Assembly (NCBI GenBank): GCA_937922785.1
Contig: CALAJQ010000017.1
Location: 109,248-173,247, forward strand
Reading direction: 5' to 3'
DNA from: an uncultured Acidimicrobiales bacterium
Lineage (GTDB): Bacteria; Actinomycetota; Acidimicrobiia; Acidimicrobiales; SZUA-35
DNA: 64,000 nt
Part shown: piece by piece, positions 1 to 8,920 of the stretch
Layout of the letters: the number at the start of each line of letters is the position of its first letter
Position numbering within the stretch: the stretch's first letter is position 1
The notes under the pieces: generated by a model
Told to the model about the DNA's origin: nothing
The model's database searches: none
Seen by the model: the letters and a program-made list of their open reading frames with translations, nothing else
Translations under genes and position numbers: made by a program

Positions 1-1003
1 CTTTTTCGGCGTTGTGGCCAGCTGGTGCCGCAGATTCGGGAGAAACTCGCATTCGGTCGATCGCTGCCAAAGCAAGATCCGGTTCGGTTTCCCAGGTCGG
101 TGATCTTGACTCCCACTCGTTCGGGCCGCGGCAGCCGTACTCAAAGAGGAACGTGTCGAAGTTCGCCACAAAGGCCTGAACCTCAGCTGAGTCCGAAGCC
201 CGAAGCCGGGCGTCGAGGCCAGAGTTGCCTTCGCCGAAAATGGCTGTGATGTCTGCCGATGAGCTTGCTTCGCGGCCCAACTTCCACATTTCCATTGATG
301 GGGCGGCGGACTCGACATCTCCGAGACCGGCAAGCAACTTCAGCGTCGATTCGGGCTGGCCAACGGCAGCACAAACTGCAGTAATTATTCCGATCGGCAA
401 GGTTGCCAGGAACGAAATGAAGATGTGTTCGGTGAACAAATACTCGAAATGCTCGTCCATGAGATCAAGCGAGTTCTTGACAAGTTCATCGTCTGTCATG
501 GCTGCATAGTCGGGCCGGTTGGCTCGCATCGTGTTCAGCCGTTCCTCATGCTCAAGGACATCAGGCAGTGACGGGGTTGTGAGAACCCATCCGAAGGTGG
601 CGCCGATTTTCTCAGTCAGGTCTGGTCGATCGAAACCGGGCTTGACAATAAATTCGGGAACCCCAGGGGCAGCACCGAAGAACGCGTCGTCGATATCTTC
701 TGATGTCATGCCTGGGGCTCGGTGGCCAAGCATTCTTAAGGCGCTGGCGTTTAGGTATCCGTATCCGTTTGCCACTCCAAGGAAGACACATTCGTCATCG
801 GGCATTTCCGATGGCTCCATTACGCCGATGCGATAGTACGCGTTTCGGAAGCCCATCTCTGCGCCGCCGAGTCCATCGTCATGTTGAAAGTAGGAGAAGG
901 TGAGAGGAGCAACAGGATCTGGGAACACCTCGCCGATGTTGGCCCTGGTGTAGAAGTTCCACTCCGGACTTAAATCGGTTTCTACCATCCACTTGTCAAC
1001 CAT
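1..1003 (-). CDS. PEP-utilising-enzyme-like protein (3' end outside window)
   Basis: Reading frame open from ATG at 1003 to the window edge, 334 codons without a stop, so the C-terminus is missing. It begins MVDKWMVETDLSPEWNFYTR and continues with GEVFPDPVAPLTF, resembling actinobacterial proteins annotated as PEP-utilising enzymes, whose mobile phosphohistidine domain would lie in the missing part. The start is supported by AAGGGGA about 8 nt upstream. The visible part has no clear catalytic motif, so no reaction can be assigned. It is last in a minus-strand series after the HD-GYP gene, separated by 119 nt containing a hairpin. The family call rests on recalled similarity only. Confidence 0.55.
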   Translation of the reverse strand, partial: MVDKWMVETDLSPEWNFYTRANIGEVFPDPVAPLTFSYFQHDDGLGGAEMGFRNAYYRIGVMEPSEMPDDECVFLGVANGYGYLNASALRMLGHRAPGMTSEDIDDAFFGAAPGVPEFIVKPGFDRPDLTEKIGATFGWVLTTPSLPDVLEHEERLNTMRANRPDYAAMTDDELVKNSLDLMDEHFEYLFTEHIFISFLATLPIGIITAVCAAVGQPESTLKLLAGLGDVESAAPSMEMWKLGREASSSADITAIFGEGNSGLDARLRASDSAEVQAFVANFDTFLFEYGCRGPNEWESRSPTWETEPDLALAAIDRMRVSPESAAPAGHNAEK

Positions 1004-1075
1004 TGTTGTTCCCCTTGTTGTTGTTCTGGCGTTTCGAACTGGTGTTGTTTCGAATCGGTTATTCGCACATTACTC

Positions 1076-1105
1076 GCCAGTGTGACCACCGTCACTTTCA
1101 CTGGC
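1076..1105 (-). terminator. Hairpin downstream of the HD-GYP gene
   Basis: Nested inverted repeat just after the stop of the HD-GYP gene: outer arms GCCAGTG/CACTGGC, inner arms TGAC/GTCA around a 4-nt loop. No uridine run follows on the minus strand, so it is either a weak terminator or an mRNA-stabilising stem. Confidence 0.35.
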
Positions 1106-1122
1106 CAGGCTTCGATCGAAGG

Positions 1123-2586
1123 TCAGCGCGAAGTGCTTAGCGCTGCGTCAGCCTCGGCTGGAAGGCAGTCGCACCCGATCGGCAGCTCGTTCGCCAGCAG
1201 TCGCCCCTTTGCCGCTTCAGGCTGCGTTTGCACAACACGTATCAGAGCCTCGACCACCTGTTCGTCCCATTGAGACCCAGAGTGTTCGCGAAGAATGGCT
1301 ATCGCCTTGGAGCGACCCATCCCTTGGCGATATTGGCGCGTATTGACCATTGCATCAAACGAGTCGCAGACCGACACAATTCGGGCCTCGAGGCAGACTT
1401 GATCGCCACGAAGTTGATCTGGGTACCCGGTGCCATCGACGCGTTCGTGGTGAGAGCGGATGGCAGCGGCAATGTCGGAAATGGTCAGGGTCTTAGCAAC
1501 CATGTCTGCACCCGCAGATGCGTGACCTTTTATCACCTCGTACTCTTGAGCTGTCAGGCGATCCGGTTTGGTCAGAATGGCATCCGGAATTTCGAGTTTG
1601 CCGATGTCGTGCAAGAGCCCAGCAAGTCCAGCTCGCCTCATCGACTCTGAATTCATTCCCAATTCTTCAGCGACCGCAATAGCCAATTCCGAAGTTCGTA
1701 CAACGTGGTCCCTGGTTATTGGGTCCTTGGCCTGAAGCTGACCGATGAACTCATGCACTATCGGCTCGAGCCCGACTTCCAGCGCGGCCACCGGCTCAAC
1801 CGCAATGATCGGAGCCAAGACCCTGCGGGTTGACTCAGACCTTCTATAAACCACAATTGCTGCGGCCAATCCGCTTAGAACTCCTGCGATGTCAAACAAG
1901 TGGGCTGCCCAGAAACCGATCGAGAAAGGAGCAGAGCCAAGCCACATCGCCGCCGAGGCTCCCACCAATCCGTATCCCATTGAGACCGCCAGCGGCGCAG
2001 AGGACTTTGCTATCTGTGCCAGCCGATAGTGGCGATAAGACAAACCAATGCAGCCTGAAATGGACACGGCCGCTACTAGCACGCCGGCATATGAACCCGG
2101 AGCGAAGCTTGGAATCATCTCGGGCTCAGTCAATAAGATTGCGGCGGTCGCACCGATAAATGCCAGACTTCCACCTACCCAAATCTTCCACCTTCGGAAA
2201 ACGGTGGTTCTGCGCCCGCCGAACATCGGGCTTGCTACAACCAGGCCCACCGGAATTGCCCACAGCGCCGCTGCCATGGTTGCGGTGTTCTCGTCGTAGA
2301 GAATGCCTGGAGTGGTTATGCCATGAACCAGCGGAAGTACCGAGACTGACATATAGAACAGTCCTAAGAAACCCAGTTCGGCGGTGTTGGTTGCGAAGGC
2401 TCGACGCAAGAGTGCCATTGCCAGGATCACGCAAGCAGTAGCTGCAAATACAACAAGCCAAAACAGCAATGCTGGGCTCTCAAGTACACCCGCGGATTCA
2501 TAGCGCAAGGCAAGCGTCGCCTGCGCCCCCAGCGGAACGCTCCAACTCAAGATCCAAAGAGCGCCAAGCCGGAGACGGAAACCCAC
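1123..2586 (-). CDS. Membrane-anchored HD-GYP domain phosphodiesterase
   Basis: 487 residues. About 7 hydrophobic segments lie between residues 8 and 248, forming a membrane sensory region, followed by an HD-GYP domain with HDIGK at 326-330 and HHERVDGTGYP at 379-389. HD-GYP proteins hydrolyse cyclic di-GMP, and the metal-binding HD and the GYP motif are intact here, so activity is plausible. No GGDEF or EAL domain is present, and the ligand of the membrane part is unknown. It follows soxR on the same strand by about 50 nt and may be co-transcribed. Domain assignment is firm; a c-di-GMP substrate is inferred from the family. Confidence 0.85.
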   Translation of the reverse strand: MGFRLRLGALWILSWSVPLGAQATLALRYESAGVLESPALLFWLVVFAATACVILAMALLRRAFATNTAELGFLGLFYMSVSVLPLVHGITTPGILYDENTATMAAALWAIPVGLVVASPMFGGRRTTVFRRWKIWVGGSLAFIGATAAILLTEPEMIPSFAPGSYAGVLVAAVSISGCIGLSYRHYRLAQIAKSSAPLAVSMGYGLVGASAAMWLGSAPFSIGFWAAHLFDIAGVLSGLAAAIVVYRRSESTRRVLAPIIAVEPVAALEVGLEPIVHEFIGQLQAKDPITRDHVVRTSELAIAVAEELGMNSESMRRAGLAGLLHDIGKLEIPDAILTKPDRLTAQEYEVIKGHASAGADMVAKTLTISDIAAAIRSHHERVDGTGYPDQLRGDQVCLEARIVSVCDSFDAMVNTRQYRQGMGRSKAIAILREHSGSQWDEQVVEALIRVVQTQPEAAKGRLLANELPIGCDCLPAEADAALSTSR

Positions 2587-2633
2587 AACCGGGTTTTCGG
2601 CCAGTTACTAAGTCTTCTTTAGCCTGGCAGCAC

Positions 2634-3098
2634 CTAGGGCAAGTCTCTGAATGAGTTGCCCATTAGATAGCGAGGCCCGGTGCCCAACGCAGATGCCCCA
2701 TCTTCACTGTTGTAGAGCTGGCAGCGCTGAAGCGAGAGGCAGCCACAACCAATACATCCGTCTAGCTTCTCCTTGAGATCGCTAAGCCCGGCAATACGGC
2801 GATCAATATCAACGCGGAAGTTCTCCGCGAGCTTGCGCCAGTCGGCTTCGGTCGGTGTCCGCTTGCTAGGGAGCACTTCAAGCTGGGCGTCTATCTCGCT
2901 GAGCGAGTAGCCCAGCTGCTGGCATATTCGGATGAAGGAAATTCTACGAATCGTGGACCGGGCGAAACGCCGGTGACCAGCCGAAGACCTTTGGGCTTCG
3001 ACGAGGCCCTGTTCTTCATAGAAGCGGACCGCTGACACGGCAAGGCCCGTTCGTTCTGCGACAGCACCGATAGTTAGTAGCTCGCTAGAACTCGACAT
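2634..3098 (-). CDS. soxR: Redox-sensing MerR-family regulator SoxR
   Basis: 154 residues. The N-terminal MerR helix-turn-helix (SAVRFYEEQGLVEAQRSSAG region) is followed by a dimerisation helix and the cysteine cluster C115-x2-C118-x-C120-x5-C126, the spacing that binds the [2Fe-2S] cluster in SoxR. In actinobacteria SoxR usually responds to redox-active compounds and controls a few local genes rather than a soxS gene, and no soxS is seen here. It starts 14 nt after the stop of surE on the same strand. Its targets cannot be told from this window. Confidence 0.9.
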   Translation of the reverse strand: MSSSSELLTIGAVAERTGLAVSAVRFYEEQGLVEAQRSSAGHRRFARSTIRRISFIRICQQLGYSLSEIDAQLEVLPSKRTPTEADWRKLAENFRVDIDRRIAGLSDLKEKLDGCIGCGCLSLQRCQLYNSEDGASALGTGPRYLMGNSFRDLP

Positions 3099-3112
3099 TA
3101 GTTGAGAACTTA

Positions 3113-3940
3113 CTAGAGCAGCCGATTCATCGCAGCGTCCAGAGCCGGCGAGTTTGGATCTTCTGCAACTATTTTGCTGAGCCAGCTAAGTGAGACTCGA
3201 TTGTCAATGACCGTAGCGGTGTCGCTGTTGTTGATCAGATCTCCGGATTCGCCGAAGGTGTAACTAATCAGATGTGAACCTAGGTGTCCGGGCTTGGGGG
3301 TCAAAGTAACGCTGCTCATCGACCGTGGGGGAGAGGCGCCTATTTCGGCCCATGCCCAGCCTTTGATCTCCGAAATTGGGAGGTCAGGGACATTTACGTT
3401 CAATACGCCCGCAGGATCTCGTGGGTTGGCCAACATCGCCTCTACCAATTCAGCAGTGATCTTTGCTGCTGTAGCCCAGTGAAGATCAGCGATAACGTCG
3501 CCCCAAGCCTGGCCTTCGACCCCGAAGTCAGAGACCGACTGGCTAACGGCGATGCCTGGTATTGCAGCATTGCGGCCAGTTAGAGCTGCCCCAATCGTGC
3601 CTGAGTGATAGACCGAGCGTCCAACGTTTGCGCCTGGATTAATGCCACTGACTATTAGATCTGGCTTAGGGCCGAACGCTCCGTTGCGGGCCAACAAAAC
3701 ACAAAGGGCGGGTGGCCCCGACACAGTCCACGCAGTGTCGATCCCTTCTACATGAGATTCATGCGCCTCGGGCGTTTGTTCCCAGATGGCACCGATGGCC
3801 GCTCCAGCCCCAGAGAACTCGCGGTCAGGGGCGATTACTGTGACCTCGCCAAATGGTTTCATAGCTCTCGCCAAGACGTGCAGCCCAACCGAATCTATGC
3901 CGTCGTCGTTGGTCACCATTATTCGCAGTGGGTCAGTCAT
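3113..3940 (-). CDS. surE: 5'/3'-nucleotidase SurE
   Basis: About 275 residues. The SurE signature opens the protein (RIMVTNDDGIDSVG), with the paired aspartates that bind the divalent metal, followed by SGINPGANVG and YHSGTIGAALTG, typical metal- and phosphate-site segments. SurE dephosphorylates nucleoside monophosphates in the cytoplasm. ATG at 3940 is chosen because family members start right before this motif; an in-frame GTG at 3958, 2 nt after the upstream stop, is possible. It lies between the crotonase gene and soxR on the same strand. Confidence 0.88.
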   Translation of the reverse strand: MTDPLRIMVTNDDGIDSVGLHVLARAMKPFGEVTVIAPDREFSGAGAAIGAIWEQTPEAHESHVEGIDTAWTVSGPPALCVLLARNGAFGPKPDLIVSGINPGANVGRSVYHSGTIGAALTGRNAAIPGIAVSQSVSDFGVEGQAWGDVIADLHWATAAKITAELVEAMLANPRDPAGVLNVNVPDLPISEIKGWAWAEIGASPPRSMSSVTLTPKPGHLGSHLISYTFGESGDLINNSDTATVIDNRVSLSWLSKIVAEDPNSPALDAAMNRLL

Positions 3941-3960
3941 CGGGCTGACTCTATGCACAA

Positions 3961-4743
3961 CTAGCCAAAGTTTGGCTTGCGTTTGTTTATGAAGGCGTCG
4001 ATTCCTTCAACTGCTTCTGGGTGGCTGGCCTGGTTGGAGATCGCAAACGACTCACGATCCATTGCTTCCTCAAGCGAAGACGCCGCGCCCGCCACGAGCA
4101 GTCGCTTCACCCCGCCGAAAGCATTTGTTGGACCGGAGGCAAGTTTTGCTGCAAGCGTTCGGGCTTCGTCTAGTACCTGATCATCAGCTACGACCGAGTT
4201 GACCAAGCCCCAGTCAAGAGCCTCTTGAGCCGACAGCATTCGATTGGTTAGGGCCATTTCAGTGGCCCGTCGGAGGCCGATCGTGCGAGCCAAGAAGAAT
4301 GACGAAGACCCGTCGATGGTTAGTCCGGACGCGGTATAGCCACTTACGAACCTTGCGGACTCGCCTGCGATAACTAGATCAAGCGAGGCCACAAGGCTTA
4401 GGCCAGCACCGCCTGCAGTTCCGGTTATCGCGCCAACAACTGGAGCGTTCATCTTCGATAGGCGACTGATGGCTCCGTGGTAGTCAATAGTCATCTCGTG
4501 CAAATTGGCCGGAGTTTGATCGCCGCCAGACTGGAACTCGACTAGATCCCCGCCGCCAAAGAAGACCTTTCCTTCGCCTCGCAACACCAGGGCCCGCAAA
4601 GTTTTGTCGGCTACGAAGTTCGATGCGGCTTTGCGTAGTTCAAATGCCATTTGGATGCTCAGAGCGTTCGCTGGCGGGCGAGTAAGAACCAACTCTTTGA
4701 CCCCGTCGCCTAAATCGTCGACGCGAATAGTCTCAAAATCCAT
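3961..4743 (-). CDS. Enoyl-CoA hydratase/isomerase family protein, PaaG-like
   Basis: 260-residue crotonase. The oxyanion-hole and CoA-binding segments are present (GAITGTAGGAGLSLVASLDL). The two glutamates of a true hydratase are absent: the second catalytic region reads LTIDGSSSFFL, like the LSPDGGSS segment of PaaG-type isomerases, in which an Asp acts instead. An isomerase on an acyl-CoA is therefore more likely than simple hydration. No other paa genes are adjacent. It heads a run with surE and soxR. Confidence 0.75.
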   Translation of the reverse strand: MDFETIRVDDLGDGVKELVLTRPPANALSIQMAFELRKAASNFVADKTLRALVLRGEGKVFFGGGDLVEFQSGGDQTPANLHEMTIDYHGAISRLSKMNAPVVGAITGTAGGAGLSLVASLDLVIAGESARFVSGYTASGLTIDGSSSFFLARTIGLRRATEMALTNRMLSAQEALDWGLVNSVVADDQVLDEARTLAAKLASGPTNAFGGVKRLLVAGAASSLEEAMDRESFAISNQASHPEAVEGIDAFINKRKPNFG

Positions 4744-4778
4744 AACCAGTTCTCCTCAGTTGCTGTGACTTAGTTTCG

Positions 4779-5393
4779 TCAAACGTGTGCTTCGCTCTTG
4801 CCACGTTCGCGGACCCAGCGGACTATTTCAATTAGAGCCGTGATTCCCAGCGCCGCACCGAAGGCCAAGTAGAAAGCTTTGGTGTGGTCATCTTTGAACT
4901 GCTCGCCAAAGAGATAGCCCAGGCCTCCTGCGTAGCTGGCCCAAAGGATGGTTGCCACTGCATCCCACTTCAAGAACCAATCCAGCGGTTGACGAGTGAT
5001 TCCTGATGAGCACGTCAGCGCCGTTCGACCGCCCGGGATGAAACGGGCCGTGATCAACAGAGGGCCGCCCCGCTTTTCGATCTGAGCTGCAGCTCGGTTA
5101 AGTCGGTCGGCTCCAGATTCTGATTTGAAGAGGGTTCGCTTCAAGAAGTCAGAAGCCCGAAGGCCTAGCTGATAAGCGATGTTGTCCCCGATAAAGGCAC
5201 CGAGGGCTCCAACAAAGATGACGGCAACGATAAACAGGTGGCCTTGCCCAGCCGCTATGCCGCCCAAGATCACCGTTGTTTCACTCGGTACGATTGGAAT
5301 GACGGAGTCAAACATGGCAACAGCAAAGATCGCTAAGTAAAACCAAGGGCTGGTTGATGCTGTCTCTAGGGCATCGAAGAGGTCGTTGAGCAT
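4779..5393 (-). CDS. DedA family (VTT domain) membrane protein
   Basis: About 204 residues with 4-5 hydrophobic segments and the family motifs FDSVIPIVPSETTVILGG near the start and ARFIPGGRTA in the middle. DedA/VTT proteins are inner-membrane proteins implicated in lipid carrier recycling and in membrane-potential or pH homeostasis. The substrate cannot be told here. ATG at 5393 is preferred over the in-frame TTG at 5405. Its start faces that of the next gene about 31 bp away. Confidence 0.85.
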   Translation of the reverse strand: MLNDLFDALETASTSPWFYLAIFAVAMFDSVIPIVPSETTVILGGIAAGQGHLFIVAVIFVGALGAFIGDNIAYQLGLRASDFLKRTLFKSESGADRLNRAAAQIEKRGGPLLITARFIPGGRTALTCSSGITRQPLDWFLKWDAVATILWASYAGGLGYLFGEQFKDDHTKAFYLAFGAALGITALIEIVRWVRERGKSEAHV

Positions 5394-5424
5394 TGGTCCA
5401 ACCAATCTAACTAGGGTTTGGCCT

Positions 5425-6048
5425 ATGCAATACGTTTGGTACGCGGCCTACGGCTCGAATCTTTCTTCGATGCGCCTGTCGACCTATCTCGAAGGTGGGC
5501 GTGCCCGCGGCTCCACCAGAGCAGTGGCGGGAGCCAGGGACTCGACCCCGCCAACTGACACTGACACGATGGTCGTTGGTCACCAGCTTGGTTTTGGCTA
5601 CGAATCAAACACTTGGGGTGGGGGAGGCGTAGCGTTCATCTCAGCCGAACCCGTTCCTAGCGCTAGCTGCATGATGCGCCTCCACCGAGTTACGGCTGAA
5701 CAACTCGAAGACATCTACTCTCAGGAGAATCGGCTCGGCAAGCCGGCCGCAATCGACACCGAGGCTTTGGAGCGGGCTCAAGCATTTGAACTGATGCCAA
5801 CTTTGTACGGCCAACTTCTACACCTAGGTCGGCATCCGGATACAAGCGAACACGTGATCACCTTTACCAGCCGCCTAGCACAGACCCCAAATGCGCCGAG
5901 CGTTGCTTATCTGAAGGTGATCTGTGAGGGCCTGGCGGATGCTTACGGCATGGCCAAGCCTGACGTAATCAGCTACCTAAGTGCGGCTGTGGGGATGACA
6001 GGCTGGAGCGACTCGGACTGGGATCAGATTTTTCCAACCACGCTGTAA
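5425..6048 (+). CDS. Gamma-glutamylcyclotransferase-like fold protein
   Basis: 207 residues from ATG 5425, chosen because YAAYGSNL follows at once; this is the characteristic N-terminal YGSN loop of the GGCT/AIG2 fold that binds the gamma-glutamyl substrate. The rest (GFGYESNTWGGGG, AEQLEDIYSQEN) fits the fold, but family members act on many different compounds, so the substrate is open. The 3' end overlaps the convergent alpha/beta hydrolase by 80 nt, which is unusual for this window. Confidence 0.6.
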   Translation: MQYVWYAAYGSNLSSMRLSTYLEGGRARGSTRAVAGARDSTPPTDTDTMVVGHQLGFGYESNTWGGGGVAFISAEPVPSASCMMRLHRVTAEQLEDIYSQENRLGKPAAIDTEALERAQAFELMPTLYGQLLHLGRHPDTSEHVITFTSRLAQTPNAPSVAYLKVICEGLADAYGMAKPDVISYLSAAVGMTGWSDSDWDQIFPTTL

Positions 6049-6736
6049 GTGCAGAGTTAGTTTCGTCCGGTTGTTCCAGCGTTGGTAGGTGCCCGGCGTT
6101 GGCAATCACGACAAGGCTTGCGCCTGGAATTAGATCTCGCATGAGTTCGTGCCGCTCGACGGGGCATAGCCGATCATGTTCGCCACACAAAACGAGGCAA
6201 GGCATCGAGATCTGCCTGAGCGTTTCGGTCTGGTCGGGCCGACTTTGTAACGCCTCAGACTGATTGGCGAAGCCGACGGGCCCAATTGCGTCGGCCATGT
6301 CCATGCAGAGCTTCATGATTTGTTCCAGCTTTGGCCCCGGCGCAAGGTAGTTGGGTTTCATCTCCTCGCTCATCACTTCCCGAAGGCCACCGCCTCTTAC
6401 TTTGCGCACCTGAGCCTCGCGAATCGGCCCTTTTTCGGCCGGGTCCGCCAAGGGGTTTGTGTCGAGAAGAGCAACTCTAGTGACCCGCTCGGGAGCCAAT
6501 CGGATGATCTCCATCGCAACAATCCCGCCCATCGACAGCCCAGCAAGAGCGAATTGCGGGGGCGCTTCATTCAAGACTCGCTCGGCAAGGCCGCCCACCG
6601 TTGACGAGGCTGTCAGCGGCATTGTCATGACCGCTCGAGACGCAGAAAACGCGGCTATCTGCGGAGTGAAGAGTCGGGCGTCGCACATCATGCCGGGGAG
6701 AAGAACTAGCGGCTCGTTCATCACTTGAGGTGCCAT
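5969..6736 (-). CDS. Alpha/beta hydrolase with serine nucleophile
   Basis: 255 residues. Catalytic triad candidates are visible: Ser68 in GLSMGG, Asp in LCGEHDRLCP and His in NAGHLPTLEQP. The fold and the small cap region resemble carboxylesterase or 3-oxoadipate enol-lactonase type hydrolases. The start may be ATG 6736 or ATG 6721. It is divergent from the SnoaL-like gene at 6816 and shares a short intergenic region with a LacI-type palindrome, so it may belong to the neighbouring catabolic regulon. The C-terminal 20 residues are low complexity and are encoded in the overlap with the opposite gene. Confidence 0.75.
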   Translation of the reverse strand: MAPQVMNEPLVLLPGMMCDARLFTPQIAAFSASRAVMTMPLTASSTVGGLAERVLNEAPPQFALAGLSMGGIVAMEIIRLAPERVTRVALLDTNPLADPAEKGPIREAQVRKVRGGGLREVMSEEMKPNYLAPGPKLEQIMKLCMDMADAIGPVGFANQSEALQSRPDQTETLRQISMPCLVLCGEHDRLCPVERHELMRDLIPGASLVVIANAGHLPTLEQPDETNSALTAWLEKSDPSPSRSSLSSPQPHLGS

Positions 6737-6765
6737 GAGTGGTACACACTAACGCAAATGGCAAG

Positions 6766-6781
6766 ATGCAATCGTATTCAT
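6766..6781. promoter_or_regulatory. LacI-type operator candidate (site 1)
   Basis: ATGCAATCGTATTCAT, an imperfect even palindrome with a central CG, 35 bp before the start of the SnoaL-like gene at 6816. It matches 13 of 16 positions of the site found in front of lacI (7825). LacI-family operators typically have a central CG, so both sites fit the regulator encoded at 7855. Confidence 0.5.
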
Positions 6782-6815
6782 TACATTCAACCGAAACCGA
6801 GCACACGGAGGCGCA

Positions 6816-7784
6816 GTGAAGGGTTTTGATCCTAAGTTCAAGGACCTGCCGGACTACATAATTGGTATTACCAATGAGATTTGGGAAGGTCGTGGCATAG
6901 ACACTCTCAATCACTATTACGCGCCTGATATTCCAGTTCGTTCACCCGATGGTGTTGTGATTGGCAATCAAAGCGTCATTGCTGCCACCAGAGCCACACT
7001 TGAAGAGTTTCCCGACCGCCAGCTACTAGCCGAGGACGTGATCTGGAGCGGAAACGAAGACGAGGGATTCTTGTCGTCGCACCGGATTCTGAGCACAGCC
7101 ACACACGTCAACGACGGGCTTTACGGAACGGCCCAGGGTGCGAAGCTTCAGTATCGAATCATCGCCGATTGTGCGGTGAAGAACAATCAGATCTATGACG
7201 AGTGGCTCATTCGAGATCAGGGAGCAATCGTTTCCCAGCTGGGCGTTGATCCGAAAACCTTCGCCGCGACCCAGATCGCTAACCAGGGCGGTCCAGAAGC
7301 GGCCGCCCGGCCGTTCAGGCCTGAACACGACGTTGCTGGAGACTATGCAGGCACCGGTAACGACAATCAGTGGGGTCAGCGATACGGATCGCTTCTGCAA
7401 GGGCTACTTGCCGGCGATACATCCGAGCTTCGAGGCGAGTACGACCGTGCTATCCAACAGGACCTACCGGGCGGGATCGTGGCCTACGGCTGGGAGTCGC
7501 CGGAGAGCTTTTGGTCTGAGCTTTTAAGTTCAATGCCAGACGCCAGTTTCGAGATCCACCACCAGATTGGCAACGACCCCGATCTGGGTCCAGGCCGTGC
7601 AGCGCTGCGATGGTCCTTAACAGGTACCCATTCCGGAACCGGGCGCTATGGCAAACCAACCGGGGCACCAGTGCACGTCATGGGTCTTAGTCACGCCGAA
7701 TATGGTCCGCGCGGCCTTAAGCGGGAATTTGTGCTGTTTGACGACACCCAGGTCTGGAAACAGATTCTGCTTCACACCGGTTGA
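6816..7784 (+). CDS. SnoaL/NTF2-like protein, two tandem domains
   Basis: 322 residues from a GTG start with a good GGAGG about 8 nt upstream. Two NTF2-like (polyketide-cyclase type) halves are recognisable, each with helix-rich N-terminal parts (NEIWEGRGIDTLNHYYAPDI in the first) and strand-rich C-terminal parts; RWSLTGTHSGTGRYGKPTGA in the second is a common SnoaL segment. These folds serve as hydrolases, isomerases, dehydratases or simple binders, so no reaction is claimed. It is divergent in sequence from the four related SnoaL-like proteins further down, but a shared operator-like site ties it to the same locus. Confidence 0.7.
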   Translation: MKGFDPKFKDLPDYIIGITNEIWEGRGIDTLNHYYAPDIPVRSPDGVVIGNQSVIAATRATLEEFPDRQLLAEDVIWSGNEDEGFLSSHRILSTATHVNDGLYGTAQGAKLQYRIIADCAVKNNQIYDEWLIRDQGAIVSQLGVDPKTFAATQIANQGGPEAAARPFRPEHDVAGDYAGTGNDNQWGQRYGSLLQGLLAGDTSELRGEYDRAIQQDLPGGIVAYGWESPESFWSELLSSMPDASFEIHHQIGNDPDLGPGRAALRWSLTGTHSGTGRYGKPTGAPVHVMGLSHAEYGPRGLKREFVLFDDTQVWKQILLHTG

Positions 7785-7816
7785 GTGCCCATATCCGCCG
7801 CACACGGTGAAACTTT

Positions 7817-7845
7817 TTGACTTGATGAATACGTAGTCATATGGT
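7817..7845 (+). promoter_or_regulatory. Promoter of the LacI-family gene
   Basis: TTGACT (7817-7822), 17-nt spacer, TATGGT (7840-7845). The expected transcription start falls at 7852-7855, so the mRNA would begin at or just before ATG 7855 (leaderless). The spacer is filled by the operator candidate at 7825-7840, as expected for autorepression. Confidence 0.45.
7825..7840. promoter_or_regulatory. LacI-type operator candidate (site 2)
   Basis: ATGAATACGTAGTCAT, a palindrome with 14 of 16 symmetric positions and a central CG, lying between the -35 and -10 candidates of lacI. Similar to the site at 6766. Confidence 0.55.
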
Positions 7846-7854
7846 GTGCATGCA

Positions 7855-8913
7855 ATGAGTTCCAGGGGATCGAACTTGAACAGGCCGAAGGCTGTCACGT
7901 CGGTTGACGTGGCCGCTGAGTCCGGAGTTTCACAAGCCACGGTCACCCGCGCTTACTCTTCCCCACACCTGGTATCTGACAAGACCCAAGCCAAGGTGTT
8001 CGAAGCGGCAGATCGCCTCGGATATGTGCCAAACGCAATTGCGAGAAGCCTCAAGTCCCAACGTACTGACATCATCGGGGCAGTCGTTCCCGCTCAGGGT
8101 GAGTACTGGCAAGGGTTTCTCACTGCGACGTCACAACAGTTGGTGGCTAAGGGGAAACAACTTCTGCTCTTTAGCTTTGTGTCCACCGATGAGGTGGATG
8201 AAGTACTAGCGGCAATCAGGCAATACCGTCTCGACGGACTGATTTTGGCATCGGCCAACATCGAACAACCCCAGATCCTGCGGACCGCTCAAACGGGTCT
8301 GCCAATTGTGGCCTTTAACCAACCCGCCGCCTCCGGTGTTGTGCCTTCGGTTTCGGTAGACAACAAGGCGGGTTCCCAAGCTCTGGCTGAGCACCTGGTG
8401 TTCCAGGGAGCTCGCACCGTCCTATTCGTTGGTGGTATGTCTCATACCTCAACCGATCAACTTCGCTACCGAGGCGCCGCCCAGGCGCTAGGTGGTAACG
8501 GGGTGGCTTGTCCTTATATGGAGGCAGGCTCCTACACCTACGACGCAGGCTTCAAGGCAGCAGGTCAGATTATTGAGATGCAGGACCGGCCCGACGCTGT
8601 GATGGTTGCTTCGGATGAAATAGCCTTCGGAGTAATAGACGGATTGCGCCTCGGTGGCCTTGACGTGCCGAATGACATCATGGTGACCGGATTCGACGGC
8701 TTGCCTCAAGCCAGCTGGGCTGGCTATGACCTCACAACGCTTGTTCAGTCCACCCCGGTTCTGGTTGAGCAGACCATACGGCTGTTGATCGAGTCTGACT
8801 CAGGCCCGGCCGAACGCATCGCCGAATCACCGGCAGATCTCGTGGTGTCGGGCACGCTTCGTCTCGGCCGAACCACCAACAACTTTGAACGCAACGATCT
8901 AAAGACTGGTTAA
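7855..8913 (+). CDS. LacI-family transcriptional regulator
   Basis: 352 residues. The N-terminal HTH is typical ([20 protein letters not shown]), with the hinge region [15 protein letters not shown], followed by a periplasmic-binding-protein-like effector domain (ends in [17 protein letters not shown]). It probably represses the downstream genes until a small, perhaps sugar-like, effector binds. ATG 7855 is preferred over the in-frame GTG 7846 because the predicted promoter would leave the latter untranscribed. The dehydrogenase gene follows after 7 nt, so regulator and pathway appear to be one transcription unit. Confidence 0.88.
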   Translation: MSSRGSNLNRPKAVTSVDVAAESGVSQATVTRAYSSPHLVSDKTQAKVFEAADRLGYVPNAIARSLKSQRTDIIGAVVPAQGEYWQGFLTATSQQLVAKGKQLLLFSFVSTDEVDEVLAAIRQYRLDGLILASANIEQPQILRTAQTGLPIVAFNQPAASGVVPSVSVDNKAGSQALAEHLVFQGARTVLFVGGMSHTSTDQLRYRGAAQALGGNGVACPYMEAGSYTYDAGFKAAGQIIEMQDRPDAVMVASDEIAFGVIDGLRLGGLDVPNDIMVTGFDGLPQASWAGYDLTTLVQSTPVLVEQTIRLLIESDSGPAERIAESPADLVVSGTLRLGRTTNNFERNDLKTG

Positions 8914-8920
8914 TAGGACA

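Noticed and set aside
1..836. Plus-strand open frames at the left edge
   Set aside because: They are antisense shadows of the minus-strand PEP-utilising-type frame, which is continuous and has a ribosome site.
3113..3958. Longer SurE start at GTG 3958
   Set aside because: It adds six residues before the conserved N-terminal strand; possible but less like the family.
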